DNA of 64,000 nucleotides, taken from Rhizobium sp. BK399 (GTDB taxonomy: Bacteria > Pseudomonadota > Alphaproteobacteria > Rhizobiales > Rhizobiaceae). The stretch's first letter is position 1. The number at the start of each line of letters is the position of its first letter. The notes beneath the pieces were generated by a model. That model saw only the letters and a program-made list of their open reading frames with translations. It had not been told where the DNA came from and did not search any database. The position numbers and the translations under genes are program-made. The DNA is taken from assembly GCF_014194695.1 (NCBI RefSeq), contig NZ_JACIAH010000001.1:1-64000 (forward strand), in the 5' to 3' direction. Below, piece after piece: positions 33,852 through 44,894 of the stretch.

Positions 33852-34859
33852 ATGCCCTTCAAGAATATCTGCATCTTCGGAGCCGGTGCACTCGGCGGCG
33901 CCATCGCTGCCAGGCTTGCCTCGTCGCTCGGCGCAGAGGCAACGGTTTCCGTTGTTGCTCGAGGCGCCCATCTGGCCGCCATCCGAAGCGAGGGGCTGCG
34001 TCTCGTTGAACCCGGTGCGGAAGCACCACTCACCGTGAACCTTGCAGCGACAGACGATCCCCGAGAACTGCCGCCACAGGATCTCGTTATTACCGGGTTG
34101 AAAGGACATCAGCTCAATGCCGCAGCGGAAGGCATCGGCGGCCTATTGAAGGACGGCACGCGCGTCATGATGATCCTGAATGGCATTCCGTGGTGGTATT
34201 TTCATCGCGATCAGGACAGCGGTCATGCGGAACTGCAGTTTGAGGAGCTCGACGAGGGCGGCAAGCTATGGCGTTTTGTCGGCCCGCAGCGCGTAGTCGG
34301 TTGCGTCGCCCATCAGGGAGCCGAAGTCAGCAGGCCCGGCGAAGTCAGGCTCAGCAACAGAGGCCATTTCATTCTCGGCGAGCCCTCCGGCGAAATCACC
34401 GCTGATTTGGGTGACATCGAGGCGCTGCTGCAGCGCGCCGACATCGGCGTGAAACTCTCGAGCCGCATCCGCGACGATATCTGGAGCAAGCTGATGGGCA
34501 ATGCCTCTTTCAACCCGATCAGCGCTCTCACCAGATCGTTGATGTCCGATCTCATGGCGGATGCCGCCATCGCGGATCAGATCGGCAAGGTCATGAAAGA
34601 GGTGAAGGCCGTTGGGGAGGCACTCGGGGCGAACGTGGGAATGTCGGTGGAACAGCGACTGGAACAAGCCCGACAGATCGGGCCGGTGCGCACCTCGACG
34701 CTGCAAGATCTTCTTGCGGGAAAGTCGCTCGAGATAACGCCGCTGGTGGGGATGCTCGTTTCACTCGGTCGCCTGACTGCAACTCCGACGCCGGTGTCCG
34801 AAACGATTTTGGCTCTTGTGTCGCAACTCGACCTCGAAAATTGCCGTCCCGCGAAGTGA
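33852..34859 (+). CDS. panE: 2-dehydropantoate 2-reductase (ketopantoate reductase)
   Basis: Reduces ketopantoate to pantoate with NADPH in coenzyme A synthesis. 335 residues: Rossmann Gly-Ala-Gly-Ala-Leu-Gly-Gly near 10, catalytic Lys in Gly-Leu-Lys-Gly-His near 86, Asn-Gly-Ile-Pro-Trp-Trp-Tyr near 110 and the second catalytic region Trp-Ser-Lys-Leu-Met-Gly-Asn near 215. Several PanE-like reductases exist in rhizobia, so another 2-oxo acid substrate is possible. Downstream lies a hairpin at 34873-34900. Confidence 0.88.
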   Translation: MPFKNICIFGAGALGGAIAARLASSLGAEATVSVVARGAHLAAIRSEGLRLVEPGAEAPLTVNLAATDDPRELPPQDLVITGLKGHQLNAAAEGIGGLLKDGTRVMMILNGIPWWYFHRDQDSGHAELQFEELDEGGKLWRFVGPQRVVGCVAHQGAEVSRPGEVRLSNRGHFILGEPSGEITADLGDIEALLQRADIGVKLSSRIRDDIWSKLMGNASFNPISALTRSLMSDLMADAAIADQIGKVMKEVKAVGEALGANVGMSVEQRLEQARQIGPVRTSTLQDLLAGKSLEITPLVGMLVSLGRLTATPTPVSETILALVSQLDLENCRPAK

Positions 34860-34872
34860 ATGCGAGAGCCGA

Positions 34873-34900
34873 GCAGCCTGCCGAACCCCCGGCAAGCTGC
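34873..34900. terminator. Hairpin between convergent panE and aminotransferase genes
   Basis: GCAGC-ct-GCCG pairs with CGGC-aa-GCTGC around a short C-rich loop, with a two-base internal bulge on each side. Its position between two gene ends supports two-way termination. Confidence 0.45.
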
Positions 34901-34942
34901 TTACAGGTTAATCGAGAAAATCTTGGCAAGCCACTGGGATAT

Positions 34943-36100
34943 CTACTTCAGCCAGTCGGCCATGCGGTCAACTGCTTCGACGATTTCGACTTCCGAGCCG
35001 GCATAAGACATGCGCATCGATCGATTGCCCTCCAGTGGGTCGAAATCCAGGCCCGGCGTTGCGGCAACATTGATCTCGGCCAACATTCGCTTGGCAAACG
35101 CCATGCTGTCATTGGTGAACCGGGTGACATCGACATAGGCATAGAAGGCGCCATCCATCGGCGACGCGATCGATAGCCCGATTTCCGGCAGACGCTTCAA
35201 TAGAAACTCGCGATTGGCCGCATAGCTCGCCTTGTAGATATCCAGTTCCGCGCTCGCGCCGAGCGCCGCAGTAGCCGCAATCTGTGAGAGTTCGGGTGGC
35301 GAGATGTATAGGCTTTGTGCAACGCGCTCGATCGGGCGCACCAGCCGCTCGGGCAGCACCATCCAGCCGATGCGCCAGCCGGTCATGCAATAGTACTTGG
35401 AGAACGAGTTGATTACGATCGCTTCATCGGTCAATTCCAGCGCGCTGGTTTCCTCGCCGGCAAACGTCAGCCCGTGGTAAATCTCGTCTGAAATGAATGC
35501 GATCGACTCGGCTGAGCAGTAGTCAGCCAGCACCTGCAGTCCCTGGCGACCGGTTACCGTACCCGTCGGATTGGCAGGGCTCGCCAGCAGCACGCCCTTC
35601 AGCTTGACATTGTTTGTCTTTTGCGCGGCCTCAAGGCTTTCGGGCGTCAAAGTGAAATGAGTTTCGGCCGTAACCGGCACCTCGATCACTCTGAGGCCAA
35701 GCGCGCCGAGAATGTTGCGATAGGCGGGATAGCCCGGTCGGGCGATCGCAACCGCGTCTCCGGAATCAAACAGCGAAAGAAACGCAAGGTTGAAGCCAGC
35801 GGAGGAACCGGTAGTTATCGCGATGCGTGAGGGATCGATTTCCAAAGCGTGTCTGTCACGATAATGCGCGGCCAATGCATGTTTCAGCCTTGTCGTGCCG
35901 AGCGCGTCCGTGTAGCCGATCTTGCCTTCGACAAGTGCTGCGCGCGCAGCCTCCAGTGCAGCGCGGGGCGCGGGATGAGAGGGCTGGCCAACAGCCATGG
36001 AGATGACGGGATGACCGCTTGCTCGCCGCTTCGTCGCTTCGGCCAGGACATCCATGGCATGAAAGGGCTCGACTTCGCTGCGTTGGGAAATAGAAAACAA
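34943..36100 (-). CDS. Class I/II pyridoxal-phosphate aminotransferase
   Basis: 385 residues of fold type I. Pyruvate-family features: Ala-Asn-Pro-Thr-Gly-Thr near 175, Asp-Glu-Ile-Tyr near 204, the PLP Lys in Ser-Phe-Ser-Lys-Tyr-Tyr near 235 with Gly-Trp-Arg-Ile-Gly after it, and the carboxylate-binding Arg in Arg-Met-Ser-Tyr near the end. Substrate unknown; related proteins act on aspartate, aromatic or alanine-type substrates. The start is a TTG at 36100 with GAGAGAAG upstream, since the family N-terminus begins there and the next ATG would cut into it. Confidence 0.87.
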   Translation of the reverse strand: MFSISQRSEVEPFHAMDVLAEATKRRASGHPVISMAVGQPSHPAPRAALEAARAALVEGKIGYTDALGTTRLKHALAAHYRDRHALEIDPSRIAITTGSSAGFNLAFLSLFDSGDAVAIARPGYPAYRNILGALGLRVIEVPVTAETHFTLTPESLEAAQKTNNVKLKGVLLASPANPTGTVTGRQGLQVLADYCSAESIAFISDEIYHGLTFAGEETSALELTDEAIVINSFSKYYCMTGWRIGWMVLPERLVRPIERVAQSLYISPPELSQIAATAALGASAELDIYKASYAANREFLLKRLPEIGLSIASPMDGAFYAYVDVTRFTNDSMAFAKRMLAEINVAATPGLDFDPLEGNRSMRMSYAGSEVEIVEAVDRMADWLK

Positions 36101-36310
36101 GGTCGCTTCTCTCTAACTTTGCGTGCGACCAGACAATTGCCGCAATAATCGGATCATCACAATCCCGCGATTGAACAGCGGATACGAAAATTCCTGTTTG
36201 AAGACGACAGGACGCACCGTAACTTGGCGGCATCGGAGTTCCGCCGTTAACCGTGCAGTGTTATCCGGCGCCTAGAACGACGCATACGAACTGCTGATAA
36301 CGAGGATATA

Positions 36311-37069
36311 ATGGCCATACTTCCGAAAATCTTCACCGCGCTGGCGTTTACTGCGTCGGTGGCAGCAGCCTATCCGGCGGCAGCACTCGATGACGCGCAG
36401 AAGAAGGAGTTCGGCGAGTTCATCAAGCAATACCTGATCGAAAACCCAGAGATCATGCTCGACGTTCAGGATGCCCTGCAGAAAAAACAGGAACAGGCGC
36501 GCCTCGTTAAAGCCAACGCCGTAATCTCCGACAACAAGTCGACGATTTTCGATTCGAAGTATGACGTGACGATCGGCAATCCGAAGGGCGACATCACCAT
36601 CGTCGAATTCTTCGATTACAACTGCGGCTATTGCCGGCATGCCCTTTCCGACATGCAGACGATGCTCGAGAAAGACAAGAACGTCCGCTTCGTGCTCAAG
36701 GAATTCCCGATCCTTGGTCCGGAATCTGTCGCTGCCCACAAGGTTTCCGATGCCTTCCGCAAGCTGGCCCCGCAGAAGTACAGCGCGTTCCACATCGCTC
36801 TGCTCGGCAGCGATGGGCGGGCCGATGAAGCGAGTGCGATAGAAGTCGCCGAGTCGCTTGGCGTCAGCGAAAAGCAGATCCGCGACGAGATGGCCAAGAG
36901 TTCGAGCGACGCGTCCGTGAAGGAGACCTATCAGCTCGCCCAGAGCCTCGGCATCACCGGCACGCCGTCCTATGTGATCGGCAACGAACTGGTTCAGGGC
37001 GCGGTCGGTTTCGACGACCTTGAGACCAAGGTCAAGAACATGCGCGCCTGCGGCAAGACAAGTTGCTGA
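36311..37069 (+). CDS. Exported DsbA-family thiol:disulfide protein
   Basis: 252 residues. A signal peptide (Lys-Ile-Phe-Thr-Ala-Leu-Ala-Phe..., cleaved near Ala-Ala-Ala-Leu) puts it in the periplasm. A helical N-terminal region (about 25-70) precedes a thioredoxin fold with active site Cys-Gly-Tyr-Cys near 104-107 and cis-Pro in Gly-Thr-Pro-Ser-Tyr near 217. This layout is that of BdbD/ScsC-like DsbA proteins. A second Cys pair near the C-terminus (Ala-Cys-Gly-Lys-Thr-Ser-Cys) may form a disulfide. Confidence 0.9.
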   Translation: MAILPKIFTALAFTASVAAAYPAAALDDAQKKEFGEFIKQYLIENPEIMLDVQDALQKKQEQARLVKANAVISDNKSTIFDSKYDVTIGNPKGDITIVEFFDYNCGYCRHALSDMQTMLEKDKNVRFVLKEFPILGPESVAAHKVSDAFRKLAPQKYSAFHIALLGSDGRADEASAIEVAESLGVSEKQIRDEMAKSSSDASVKETYQLAQSLGITGTPSYVIGNELVQGAVGFDDLETKVKNMRACGKTSC

Positions 37070-37213
37070 TAGGGCGCCCATCAAATCGCCAAAATCGAAG
37101 TGTTTCAGCCATGTGGACAAATATGGCGCGATTCGGGCTGCGCTTCCCAAAGGGCTTTCATTAGGTCCGTCGGGAGTCTATAGGTTGCCGTCTCGCATCT
37201 ATTGGAACATTCG

Positions 37214-37651
37214 ATGACGCAAACGATTTTCGTCCTGAACGGGCCCAACCTCAACATGCTCGGCAAACGAGAGCCCGGCATCTATGGCGGCAAGTCGCTT
37301 CAGGATATCGAGGCGGATTGCAAGGTCGCCGGGCGCGAGCTCGGCTTCGATATCGATTTCCGCCAGAGCAACCACGAAGGTACGCTGGTCGACTGGTTCC
37401 ATGAAGCGAACGATAAGGCAGTTGGCGTGGCGATTAATGCCGGCGCCTACACGCATACCTCGGTTGCGCTCCACGATGCAATTCGCGCTATTTCCATTCC
37501 GGTGATAGAGCTCCATATCTCCAACGTTCACGCGCGGGAAGAATTCCGCCACAAGTCGATGATTGCGCCAGCGGTGAAGGGCGTCATCTGCGGCTTCGGG
37601 CCTTACAGCTATATTCTGGCGCTGCAGGCGCTGAAGAATCTTACGGCATAA
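37214..37651 (+). CDS. aroQ: Type II 3-dehydroquinate dehydratase
   Basis: Third step of the shikimate pathway, 3-dehydroquinate to 3-dehydroshikimate. 145 residues, normal for the dodecameric type II enzyme. Asn-Gly-Pro-Asn-Leu-Asn-Met-Leu-Gly near 9, catalytic Tyr in Pro-Gly-Ile-Tyr-Gly near 25, Gln-Ser-Asn-His-Glu-Gly near 53, Asn-Ala-Gly-Ala-Tyr-Thr-His-Thr-Ser near 75 and His-Ile-Ser-Asn near 102 with the catalytic His. ATG 37214 is used. It is followed 22 bases later by accB, the usual rhizobial order. Confidence 0.96.
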   Translation: MTQTIFVLNGPNLNMLGKREPGIYGGKSLQDIEADCKVAGRELGFDIDFRQSNHEGTLVDWFHEANDKAVGVAINAGAYTHTSVALHDAIRAISIPVIELHISNVHAREEFRHKSMIAPAVKGVICGFGPYSYILALQALKNLTA

Positions 37652-37673
37652 AAAGAAGACAGGGCAAACACTC

Positions 37674-38150
37674 ATGGCTGAGAAGAAAAACGGTATCGAC
37701 CAGGCGCTGATCCGCGACCTCGCGAACATCCTCAACGACACGGATCTGACGGAAATCGAAGTCGAGCAGGATGATCTGCGCATCCGCGTTTCGCGCGCCG
37801 GCAACACCCAGTACATTCAGGCTCCGATGGCTGCGCCCGCGTTTGCGGCGGCTCCGGCTCCCGTCGCCGCAGCAGCCCAGGTTGCCGCAGCGCCTGCGGC
37901 CCCTGCACGCAACCCTGCCAACACCGTCAGCGCTCCTATGGTCGGCACCGCCTACATGGCTCCCGCTCCGGGCGCGCGAGCCTTCATCGAGCTCGGCACG
38001 ACCGTGAAGGAAGGCCAGACTCTGCTCATCATCGAAGCGATGAAGACCATGAACCAGATTCCTTCGCCGAAATCCGGCAAGGTTACCGAAATCCTCGTCG
38101 AGGACGGAAGCCCCGTCGAATACGGCCAAGCCCTCGTCGTCATCGAATAA
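37674..38150 (+). CDS. accB: Biotin carboxyl carrier protein of acetyl-CoA carboxylase
   Basis: Carries biotin for acetyl-CoA carboxylase, the first step of fatty acid synthesis. 158 residues: an N-terminal helical region (Gln-Ala-Leu-Ile-Arg-Asp-Leu-Ala), an Ala/Pro-rich flexible linker (about 45-80), and the biotinyl domain with the target Lys in Glu-Ala-Met-Lys-Thr-Met near 124 (the residue after Lys is Thr rather than Met). Ten bases separate it from accC, so they are one operon. Confidence 0.96.
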   Translation: MAEKKNGIDQALIRDLANILNDTDLTEIEVEQDDLRIRVSRAGNTQYIQAPMAAPAFAAAPAPVAAAAQVAAAPAAPARNPANTVSAPMVGTAYMAPAPGARAFIELGTTVKEGQTLLIIEAMKTMNQIPSPKSGKVTEILVEDGSPVEYGQALVVIE

Positions 38151-38160
38151 GGCGGGCGTC

Positions 38161-39507
<1,347 letters not shown>

Positions 39508-39513
39508 CAGAGA

Positions 39514-40128
39514 ATGGCAGGATCGCGCAGGAAATCTCCAGGCATCACACCGGAAATTCTCCTGCGCGCCTATTCGATCGGTCTCTTCCCGATGGCCGAA
39601 TCGGCTGATGACCCGGAGATATTCTGGGTCGAGCCCGATCTTCGCGGTGTCCTACCGCTCGAAGAATTCCACGTCTCCAAAAGCCTCGCCAAGACCATTC
39701 GACGCAAGCCGTTCGATATCCGCTTCAACCACGATTTCGATGCGGTCATCGCAGCCTGTGCGGCAGAGACCGGGGACAGGCCAAGTACCTGGATCAATCA
39801 AACGATCAAATCGCTCTACTCCACGCTGCATCGGATTCGGCACGCGCACTCGGTAGAGGCGTGGGACGGGGACGAACTCGTCGGCGGACTGTATGGCGTA
39901 TCGCTGGGTTCGGCGTTCTTCGGTGAAAGTATGTTTTCCCGGCGGACAAATGCCTCGAAGATCTGCCTCGTTCATCTCGTGGAACGGCTGCGGGCCAAGA
40001 GTTTTACCTTGCTCGATACCCAGTTTACGACCGAGCACCTCAAGACTTTCGGAGCCATAGACGTTCCGAAGGATGAGTACACCCACATGCTGGCAGCAGC
40101 GATGGCTTCGCCGAACCTCGAATTCTGA
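39514..40128 (+). CDS. aat: Leucyl/phenylalanyl-tRNA--protein transferase
   Basis: Adds Leu or Phe from tRNA to N-terminal Arg/Lys of proteins, marking them for ClpAP (N-degron pathway). 204 residues: Ala-Tyr-Ser-Ile-Gly-Leu-Phe-Pro-Met near 23, Glu-Ala-Trp and Gly-Gly-Leu-Tyr-Gly near 115-128, and Gly-Glu-Ser-Met-Phe-Ser near 138. Seven bases after accC, so probably co-transcribed. Its stop is 3 bases from that of the convergent DUF2155 gene. Confidence 0.95.
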   Translation: MAGSRRKSPGITPEILLRAYSIGLFPMAESADDPEIFWVEPDLRGVLPLEEFHVSKSLAKTIRRKPFDIRFNHDFDAVIAACAAETGDRPSTWINQTIKSLYSTLHRIRHAHSVEAWDGDELVGGLYGVSLGSAFFGESMFSRRTNASKICLVHLVERLRAKSFTLLDTQFTTEHLKTFGAIDVPKDEYTHMLAAAMASPNLEF

Positions 40129-40131
40129 AAT

Positions 40132-40563
40132 TTAGTTAGCCGCTTTGTCGGGTGCGGGAACGTCCGAGTTCTGCTTGCAGTCTTTCAGCCAGACGTCGTA
40201 GATCGGGTGCTCGACGGCATTGAGACCGGGGCTGTCGGCGAACATCCAGCCGGTGAAGATACGGCGGATCTTGCGGTCCAGTGTGATCTCGTCGACTTCC
40301 ACGAAGCCGTCGATCTTCTGCGCTTCGGCCTGATCGCGTGAATAGCAGGCCTTCGGCGTCACCTGCAGCGCGCCGAACTGCACGGTCTCGTTGACGTAGA
40401 CGTCGAAGGTCGTGATGCGGCCGGTGATCTTGTCGAGACCGGAGAACACGGCAACCGAGTTCTCGATCCGGGCAGCGGAGACGACTTGTGGGAGAAGCGT
40501 CGAGCCAAGCGCCAGGGAAAGCCCGGCGGCACGCAGGATCTGGTTCCGCGTGAAAAGCTTCAT
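40132..40563 (-). CDS. Exported DUF2155 protein
   Basis: 143 residues with a signal peptide (Lys-Leu-Phe-Thr-Arg, then a hydrophobic stretch ending Val-Val-Ser-Ala-Ala). The mature part has the DUF2155 blocks: Gly-Leu-Asp-Lys-Ile-Thr-Gly-Arg near 47, Ala-Cys-Tyr-Ser-Arg near 80, and Phe-x-Gly-Trp-Met-Phe-Ala-Asp-Ser-Pro-Gly-Leu-Asn-Ala near 110. Alphaproteobacterial family of unknown role in the periplasm. ATG 40563 begins the signal peptide; the frame upstream is not signal-like. Next to an NDUFA12 gene, the usual pairing in this order. Confidence 0.88.
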   Translation of the reverse strand: MKLFTRNQILRAAGLSLALGSTLLPQVVSAARIENSVAVFSGLDKITGRITTFDVYVNETVQFGALQVTPKACYSRDQAEAQKIDGFVEVDEITLDRKIRRIFTGWMFADSPGLNAVEHPIYDVWLKDCKQNSDVPAPDKAAN

Positions 40564-40667
40564 ATCTGCCCGTCTCCACAGCATCTTAAAATCGAAGGCC
40601 GCAATCGCTGCGGCCATTCTGCGGGTAATGGTCAATTGTGGCTAAAAGCGGGGCTGTCGCCGCGCGC

Positions 40668-41066
40668 TCAGTTGCCAGGCGTCCAGGCGTCGTAGTCGCC
40701 GGTCACCCGCGGACGTTCACCAGGAACGACCAGCGAGCCGGGCGGGCGATAGGCCTGCGGCGAACCCGTCGGGTTCGCACGGTGCGGCTTCTGCCATTCC
40801 TTCGCAACATAGTTTTCCTGGGTCGGCGGAACATTGGTGCGGTGATGCATCCAGCCATGCCAGCCCGGGGGAATAGCGGAAGCTTCGGCATAGCCCTTGT
40901 AAATGACCCAACGCTTCGGGAGACCGTAGGACGACATGCCGCCTTCGTAGTAAACGTTGCCCAATTCGTCTTCACCGACGCGCTTGCCGAAACGCCAGGT
41001 CGCGAAGCGCGTACCGATCGTCTGACCGTTCCACCAGGTGAAGATTTGCACGAGGAGATTCTTCAT
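40668..41066 (-). CDS. NDUFA12-family complex I accessory subunit
   Basis: 132 residues. Thr-Trp-Trp-Asn-Gly-Gln-Thr-Ile-Gly-Thr near 10, Val-Gly-Glu-Asp-Glu-Leu-Gly-Asn-x-Tyr-Tyr near 30, Arg-Trp-Val-Ile-Tyr near 52 and Pro-Pro-Gly-Trp-His-Gly-Trp near 66 are hallmarks of the bacterial homologue of mitochondrial NADH:ubiquinone oxidoreductase subunit NDUFA12 (B17.2). It is an assembly or peripheral subunit of complex I at the cytoplasmic side of the membrane. Confidence 0.93.
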   Translation of the reverse strand: MKNLLVQIFTWWNGQTIGTRFATWRFGKRVGEDELGNVYYEGGMSSYGLPKRWVIYKGYAEASAIPPGWHGWMHHRTNVPPTQENYVAKEWQKPHRANPTGSPQAYRPPGSLVVPGERPRVTGDYDAWTPGN

Positions 41067-41170
41067 GTCTTTTCCTTGAGCTAGCCGGACGGCAAGCGGG
41101 ACCAGAATTTGATCCCTCGCTTATGCCGCCAGCGAGGTGCATTGTCCAGTGATTCCAGTGTCACATCGGT

Positions 41171-41632
41171 TCATTTCAGCGCCATCTTGAAGCCGAGATG
41201 AGATTGCTTGAAGCCAAGTCGCTCATAGAAGCGGTGGGCGTCCTTGCGACCGGCATTCGAGGTTAGTTGAACGAGGCGCAGGCCGCGACGTTTTGCCTCC
41301 GCGATGGCAAACTCGATCATCTCAGCGCCAATACCCTGCCCACGCATGTCACCACGCGTCTGCACCGCCTCGATGATCATCGACGACGAACCGCGACCAA
41401 CCAGCGACGTGACGATCATTGTCTGGAACGTGCCGACAACCTGCCCCTCCCGTTCAGCGACATATAGCGTCTGATCGCGTGATAAGGCGATCCGCTCGAA
41501 TGCTCTGAGATAGTCGCCGAAGGCCTCGGGCGCAGTCGTGTCGCCGTGACCGCCGAGATCATCGGCGGCAAAGATCGCCACAAGCGCAGCAACGTCGGCG
41601 CTACGCGCTTCGCGAATAATGGTTTGGGTCAT
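41171..41632 (-). CDS. GNAT-family N-acetyltransferase
   Basis: 153 residues. The acetyl-CoA binding motif A reads Arg-Gly-Gln-Gly-Ile-Gly-Ala near 99, and motif B has Phe-Tyr-Glu-Arg-Leu-Gly-Phe near 137. Substrate unknown. Five bases downstream of another GNAT gene on the same strand, so they are probably co-transcribed. Confidence 0.87.
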   Translation of the reverse strand: MTQTIIREARSADVAALVAIFAADDLGGHGDTTAPEAFGDYLRAFERIALSRDQTLYVAEREGQVVGTFQTMIVTSLVGRGSSSMIIEAVQTRGDMRGQGIGAEMIEFAIAEAKRRGLRLVQLTSNAGRKDAHRFYERLGFKQSHLGFKMALK

Positions 41633-41637
41633 GATGG

Positions 41638-42141
41638 TTAGCGCAGTTCCAGGGGCTTTTCGAGGATCAGGGTCGGTATGCCGGACTGCCCCGGTCCGTC
41701 GTTTTCATTGCGGCCGACATCCTCGAAACCGTGGGCATGGTAGAAGGCGATTGCCGCCGCATTCTGCGGCTCTATTTCCAGACGCATGATTTCTGCATCG
41801 GGAAAACAGGTTTCCAACTCGGCGAAGATCTCGCGCCCGATGCCCTGCCGATGGAGAGGTGGACGGACATAGAGCAGATGAAGCATGACGGTCTTCGTCA
41901 TTTCATCCGACATGGCGGCATAACCGATGCCGCCGATATCCTTGCCATTGTCGGCAACGAGGAACTCGGCATTCTTCTTCGCCAGCCGCGCCTGCAGCGC
42001 AGCCGGCGAAAACAGATGACCAACGAGATCCTTTACCTTCGCTTCGCCATAGAGGCCAGCATAGGTCGCGCGAAACCCCTCATCCAACAACGTGCGCATC
42101 TTGCTAAGATCACCCTCGCTGGCAGTGCGCACGAAATACAC
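41638..42141 (-). CDS. GNAT-family N-acetyltransferase
   Basis: 167 residues. Motif A is His-Arg-Gln-Gly-Ile-Gly-Arg-Glu near 98; Ala-Phe-Tyr-His-Ala-His-Gly-Phe lies near 130. The substrate is not evident. It lies 5 bases after the gatB stop on the same strand, which puts it in a row gatB - GNAT - GNAT. Confidence 0.87.
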   Translation of the reverse strand: MYFVRTASEGDLSKMRTLLDEGFRATYAGLYGEAKVKDLVGHLFSPAALQARLAKKNAEFLVADNGKDIGGIGYAAMSDEMTKTVMLHLLYVRPPLHRQGIGREIFAELETCFPDAEIMRLEIEPQNAAAIAFYHAHGFEDVGRNENDGPGQSGIPTLILEKPLELR

Positions 42142-42146
42142 AGTCC

Positions 42147-43649
42147 CTACTCCTCGATGCCGAGCTTCGCCTTCACGAGAGCCTGGACAGCCTGCGGGTT
42201 TGCCTTACCGCCGGTCGCCTTCATGACCTGACCGACGAACCAGCCGGCCAGTGTCGGCTTGGCCTGAACCTTGGCGACTTGATCCGGGTTGGCGGCGATG
42301 ATTTCGTCGACGGCCCGCTCGATCGCACCGGTATCGGTCACCTGCTTCATGCCTCTGACTTCGACGATCTCGGCGGGATCGCCGCCCTCGTTCAGCACGA
42401 TTTCGAACAGGTCCTTCGCGATCTTTCCTGAAATAGTCTCCGCCTTGATGAGGTCAATGATCGCACCAAGCTGAGCCGGCGAAACGGAGGTCTCCTCGAT
42501 GCTCTTGCCGGTGCGGTTCAGCGCACCGAGCAGGTCGTTGATGACCCAGTTAGCGGCCGCCTTGCCGTCGCGGCCTTCAGCCACGGCTTCGAAATAGTCG
42601 GCAATCGCCTTTTCCGAGACCAGAACGGAAGCGTCGTAGATCGACAGACCGAGTTCGCGCACGAAGCGCTCCTTCTTGTCGTCCGGCAGTTCCGGCAGGT
42701 CGGCTGCGAGCGCCTTGACGAAGGCATCGTCGAACTCGAGGGGTAGCAGATCCGGATCTGGGAAATAACGGTAGTCGTGCGCGTCTTCCTTGGAGCGCAT
42801 AGACCGCGTCTCGCCCTTGTTCGGGTCGAAAAGACGAGTCTCCTGCTCGATCGCGCCGCCATCTTCCAGAATGCCGATCTGGCGGCGGGCTTCGTATTCG
42901 ATCGCCTGACCGATGAACCGGATGGAGTTGACGTTCTTGATCTCGCAACGCGTGCCGAAGCCTTCGCCTGGGCGACGGACGGAGACGTTGACGTCGGCGC
43001 GCATCGAGCCTTCGTCCATGTTGCCGTCGCAGGTTCCGAGGTAGCGCACGATAGAGCGCAGCTTCGTCATGTAGGCCTTGGCTTCATCCGACGAGCGCAT
43101 ATCGGGCTTGGATACGATCTCCATCAGCGCGACGCCCGAGCGGTTGAGGTCGACGTAGGACATCGTAGCGTGCTGGTCGTGCAGCGACTTGCCGGCGTCC
43201 TGTTCCAGATGCAGGCGCTCGATGCCGATCTCGATGTCCTCGAACTGGCCCTGGCGATCCGGGCCGAGCGAGATGATGATCTTGCCCTCGCCGACGATCG
43301 GATCCTTGAACTGCGAGATCTGGTAGCCCTGTGGCAGGTCCGGATAGAAGTAGTTCTTGCGGTCGAAGATCGAGCGCTTGTTGATCTGCGCCTTGAGACC
43401 AAGGCCAGTGCGGACCGCCTGGGCGACGCATTCCTCGTTGATGACGGGCAGCATGCCGGGCATCGCGGCATCGACGAGCGAAACGTTGGAATTCTGCGGC
43501 TTGCCGAATTCGGTCGCAGCGCCCGAGAACAGCTTCGAATTCGACAGCACCTGCGCATGGACTTCCATGCCGATGATGACTTCCCAATCGCCAGTGGCGC
43601 CGGGAATGAAGCGTTTCGGATCAGGCGTGCGAACGTCGACAATGGTCAT
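42147..43649 (-). CDS. gatB: Asp-tRNA(Asn)/Glu-tRNA(Gln) amidotransferase subunit B
   Basis: Kinase/transamidation subunit of the GatCAB enzyme that corrects mischarged Glu-tRNA(Gln) and Asp-tRNA(Asn). 500 residues, full length: Ile-Gly-Met-Glu-Val-His-Ala-Gln near 27, [11 protein letters not shown] near 87, Met-Ser-Tyr-Val-Asp-Leu-Asn-Arg near 145, the YqeY-like tail ending the protein. ATG 43649 matches the rhizobial N-terminus. gatA and gatC are 2 kb away, separated by small genes. Confidence 0.96.
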   Translation of the reverse strand: MTIVDVRTPDPKRFIPGATGDWEVIIGMEVHAQVLSNSKLFSGAATEFGKPQNSNVSLVDAAMPGMLPVINEECVAQAVRTGLGLKAQINKRSIFDRKNYFYPDLPQGYQISQFKDPIVGEGKIIISLGPDRQGQFEDIEIGIERLHLEQDAGKSLHDQHATMSYVDLNRSGVALMEIVSKPDMRSSDEAKAYMTKLRSIVRYLGTCDGNMDEGSMRADVNVSVRRPGEGFGTRCEIKNVNSIRFIGQAIEYEARRQIGILEDGGAIEQETRLFDPNKGETRSMRSKEDAHDYRYFPDPDLLPLEFDDAFVKALAADLPELPDDKKERFVRELGLSIYDASVLVSEKAIADYFEAVAEGRDGKAAANWVINDLLGALNRTGKSIEETSVSPAQLGAIIDLIKAETISGKIAKDLFEIVLNEGGDPAEIVEVRGMKQVTDTGAIERAVDEIIAANPDQVAKVQAKPTLAGWFVGQVMKATGGKANPQAVQALVKAKLGIEE

Positions 43650-43788
43650 TGGGATGCTCTTTTTGAGGCTGTTCTTTTCAACTGGTGAGGTAACGGAAAT
43701 GGCTTGCGGGTGCAAGGCTTTCGGCTCTGCGTCGCAGCAAGCCGGCCGGTTTGGCGCATGTTAACGCAATGGGCTTAGCGTGATTTAA

Positions 43789-44103
43789 ATGACAACGATT
43801 GATATTCTAAAGATCATCGGGCTCTTCGTGGCGTTGAATGCCTTGGTGTTCTCGATCTACTTTCTCGACAAGCAGGCTGCCCGCAGTCATCGGCGGCGGA
43901 TCAGCGAGAAGACCTTGCTTACACTCGCTTTCGTCGGCGGCAGCCTTGGGGCGGTCTGTGCACAACGGCTCTTTCGTCATAAGACGCAGAAGGAACCGTT
44001 CCGGTCGATCCTGAGGGCTATCGTGCTGGTTCATATGGCGATCGCGCTTTTGCTATCAAGCGCTCTCGGCTACCTCGCGCTGGAGGGCGCGCTGCTAGAC
44101 TAG
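43789..44103 (+). CDS. DUF1294 membrane protein
   Basis: 104 residues with three hydrophobic segments (about 7-25, 47-62, 78-97). The family blocks Phe-Leu-Asp-Lys-Gln-Ala-Ala near 25, Arg-Arg-Ile-Ser-Glu-Lys-Thr-Leu-Leu near 36, Gly-Gly-Ser-Leu-Gly-Ala near 51 and His-Lys-Thr-Gln-Lys near 63 mark DUF1294. Role unknown. Its 3' end overlaps the convergent GNAT gene by 9 bases. Confidence 0.88.
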   Translation: MTTIDILKIIGLFVALNALVFSIYFLDKQAARSHRRRISEKTLLTLAFVGGSLGAVCAQRLFRHKTQKEPFRSILRAIVLVHMAIALLLSSALGYLALEGALLD

Positions 44104-44601
44104 GCCATAGATGCCGTCGTCCGCGGATTCCAATGACTTTGACAGCCCGACCGACGGGACATCACGATCGAGCTTGGGATTGTAGGCAATCGATAGCCAA
44201 TGAATTGCATACCCACGCTTCTGGAAAAAGCCGATCGCCTCAGAGTTCCCCGAGTGTGTCTGCATCATTGCCGTGTCGAAGCCCTGCGCGGCGATGTCCT
44301 TCTCGATATCCTGCAAGAGTGCGGTTCCGAGACCGTGACCGGTGAAGGCAGGATCGATCCAGAAGTCCGAGATCTTCTCGTCGAGCGTCTCGCGCGCTGC
44401 CCACCCAGCCGCATGCCCGTTCCACTCAATGACGGTGACGGTGATCCAGCTCCCCGCAACGAAGTTGAAGAACGCGCTTCGCGCGGCGTCGACCATAGCA
44501 TCTCCTTCGCCGATGGATGCCATCGCCTTCTGCCAGGCCCTTATTCCGATCTCGCTCAAAAGCTCCGCTTCGCCTTCCCGGGCATTGCGAATGTGGATCA
44601 A
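44095..44601 (-). CDS. GNAT-family N-acetyltransferase
   Basis: 168 residues. Motif A Gly-His-Gly-Leu-Gly-Thr-Ala near 90 and Phe-Phe-Gln-Lys-Arg-Gly-Tyr near 125 identify the fold. The start is taken as TTG 44601 because GGAGG lies five bases before it and the family pattern (Ile-His-Ile-Arg-Asn-Ala) begins there; the longer frame to 44706 lacks a ribosome site. Substrate unknown. Confidence 0.82.
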   Translation of the reverse strand: MIHIRNAREGEAELLSEIGIRAWQKAMASIGEGDAMVDAARSAFFNFVAGSWITVTVIEWNGHAAGWAARETLDEKISDFWIDPAFTGHGLGTALLQDIEKDIAAQGFDTAMMQTHSGNSEAIGFFQKRGYAIHWLSIAYNPKLDRDVPSVGLSKSLESADDGIYGLV

Positions 44602-44894
44602 CGGCACCTCCGACTTTCCACGGAAGTAAAGCACCGAATCACCCCGTTCTCCAAGCCTCAGGTTTCGAGCGCGAGACACGGCGGAAATGTCCTCTCTCGG
44701 TTGCAAATCTTGACGAGGTGTCGCGCAGCCAGTATCAAGGCCGCATGTTGAATTCGTCTTCTCAGACCCGGTAGAGGCCCTGCCCGCAGGTTTTCCCTGT
44801 GCGCATGGGCCCCGAAAAGAACGAAGCCCTGACGTCCGACCGGACGCCAGATGTTTTTGCGCGCCTCACGGCGCAAGACCGGATCAACATTTCC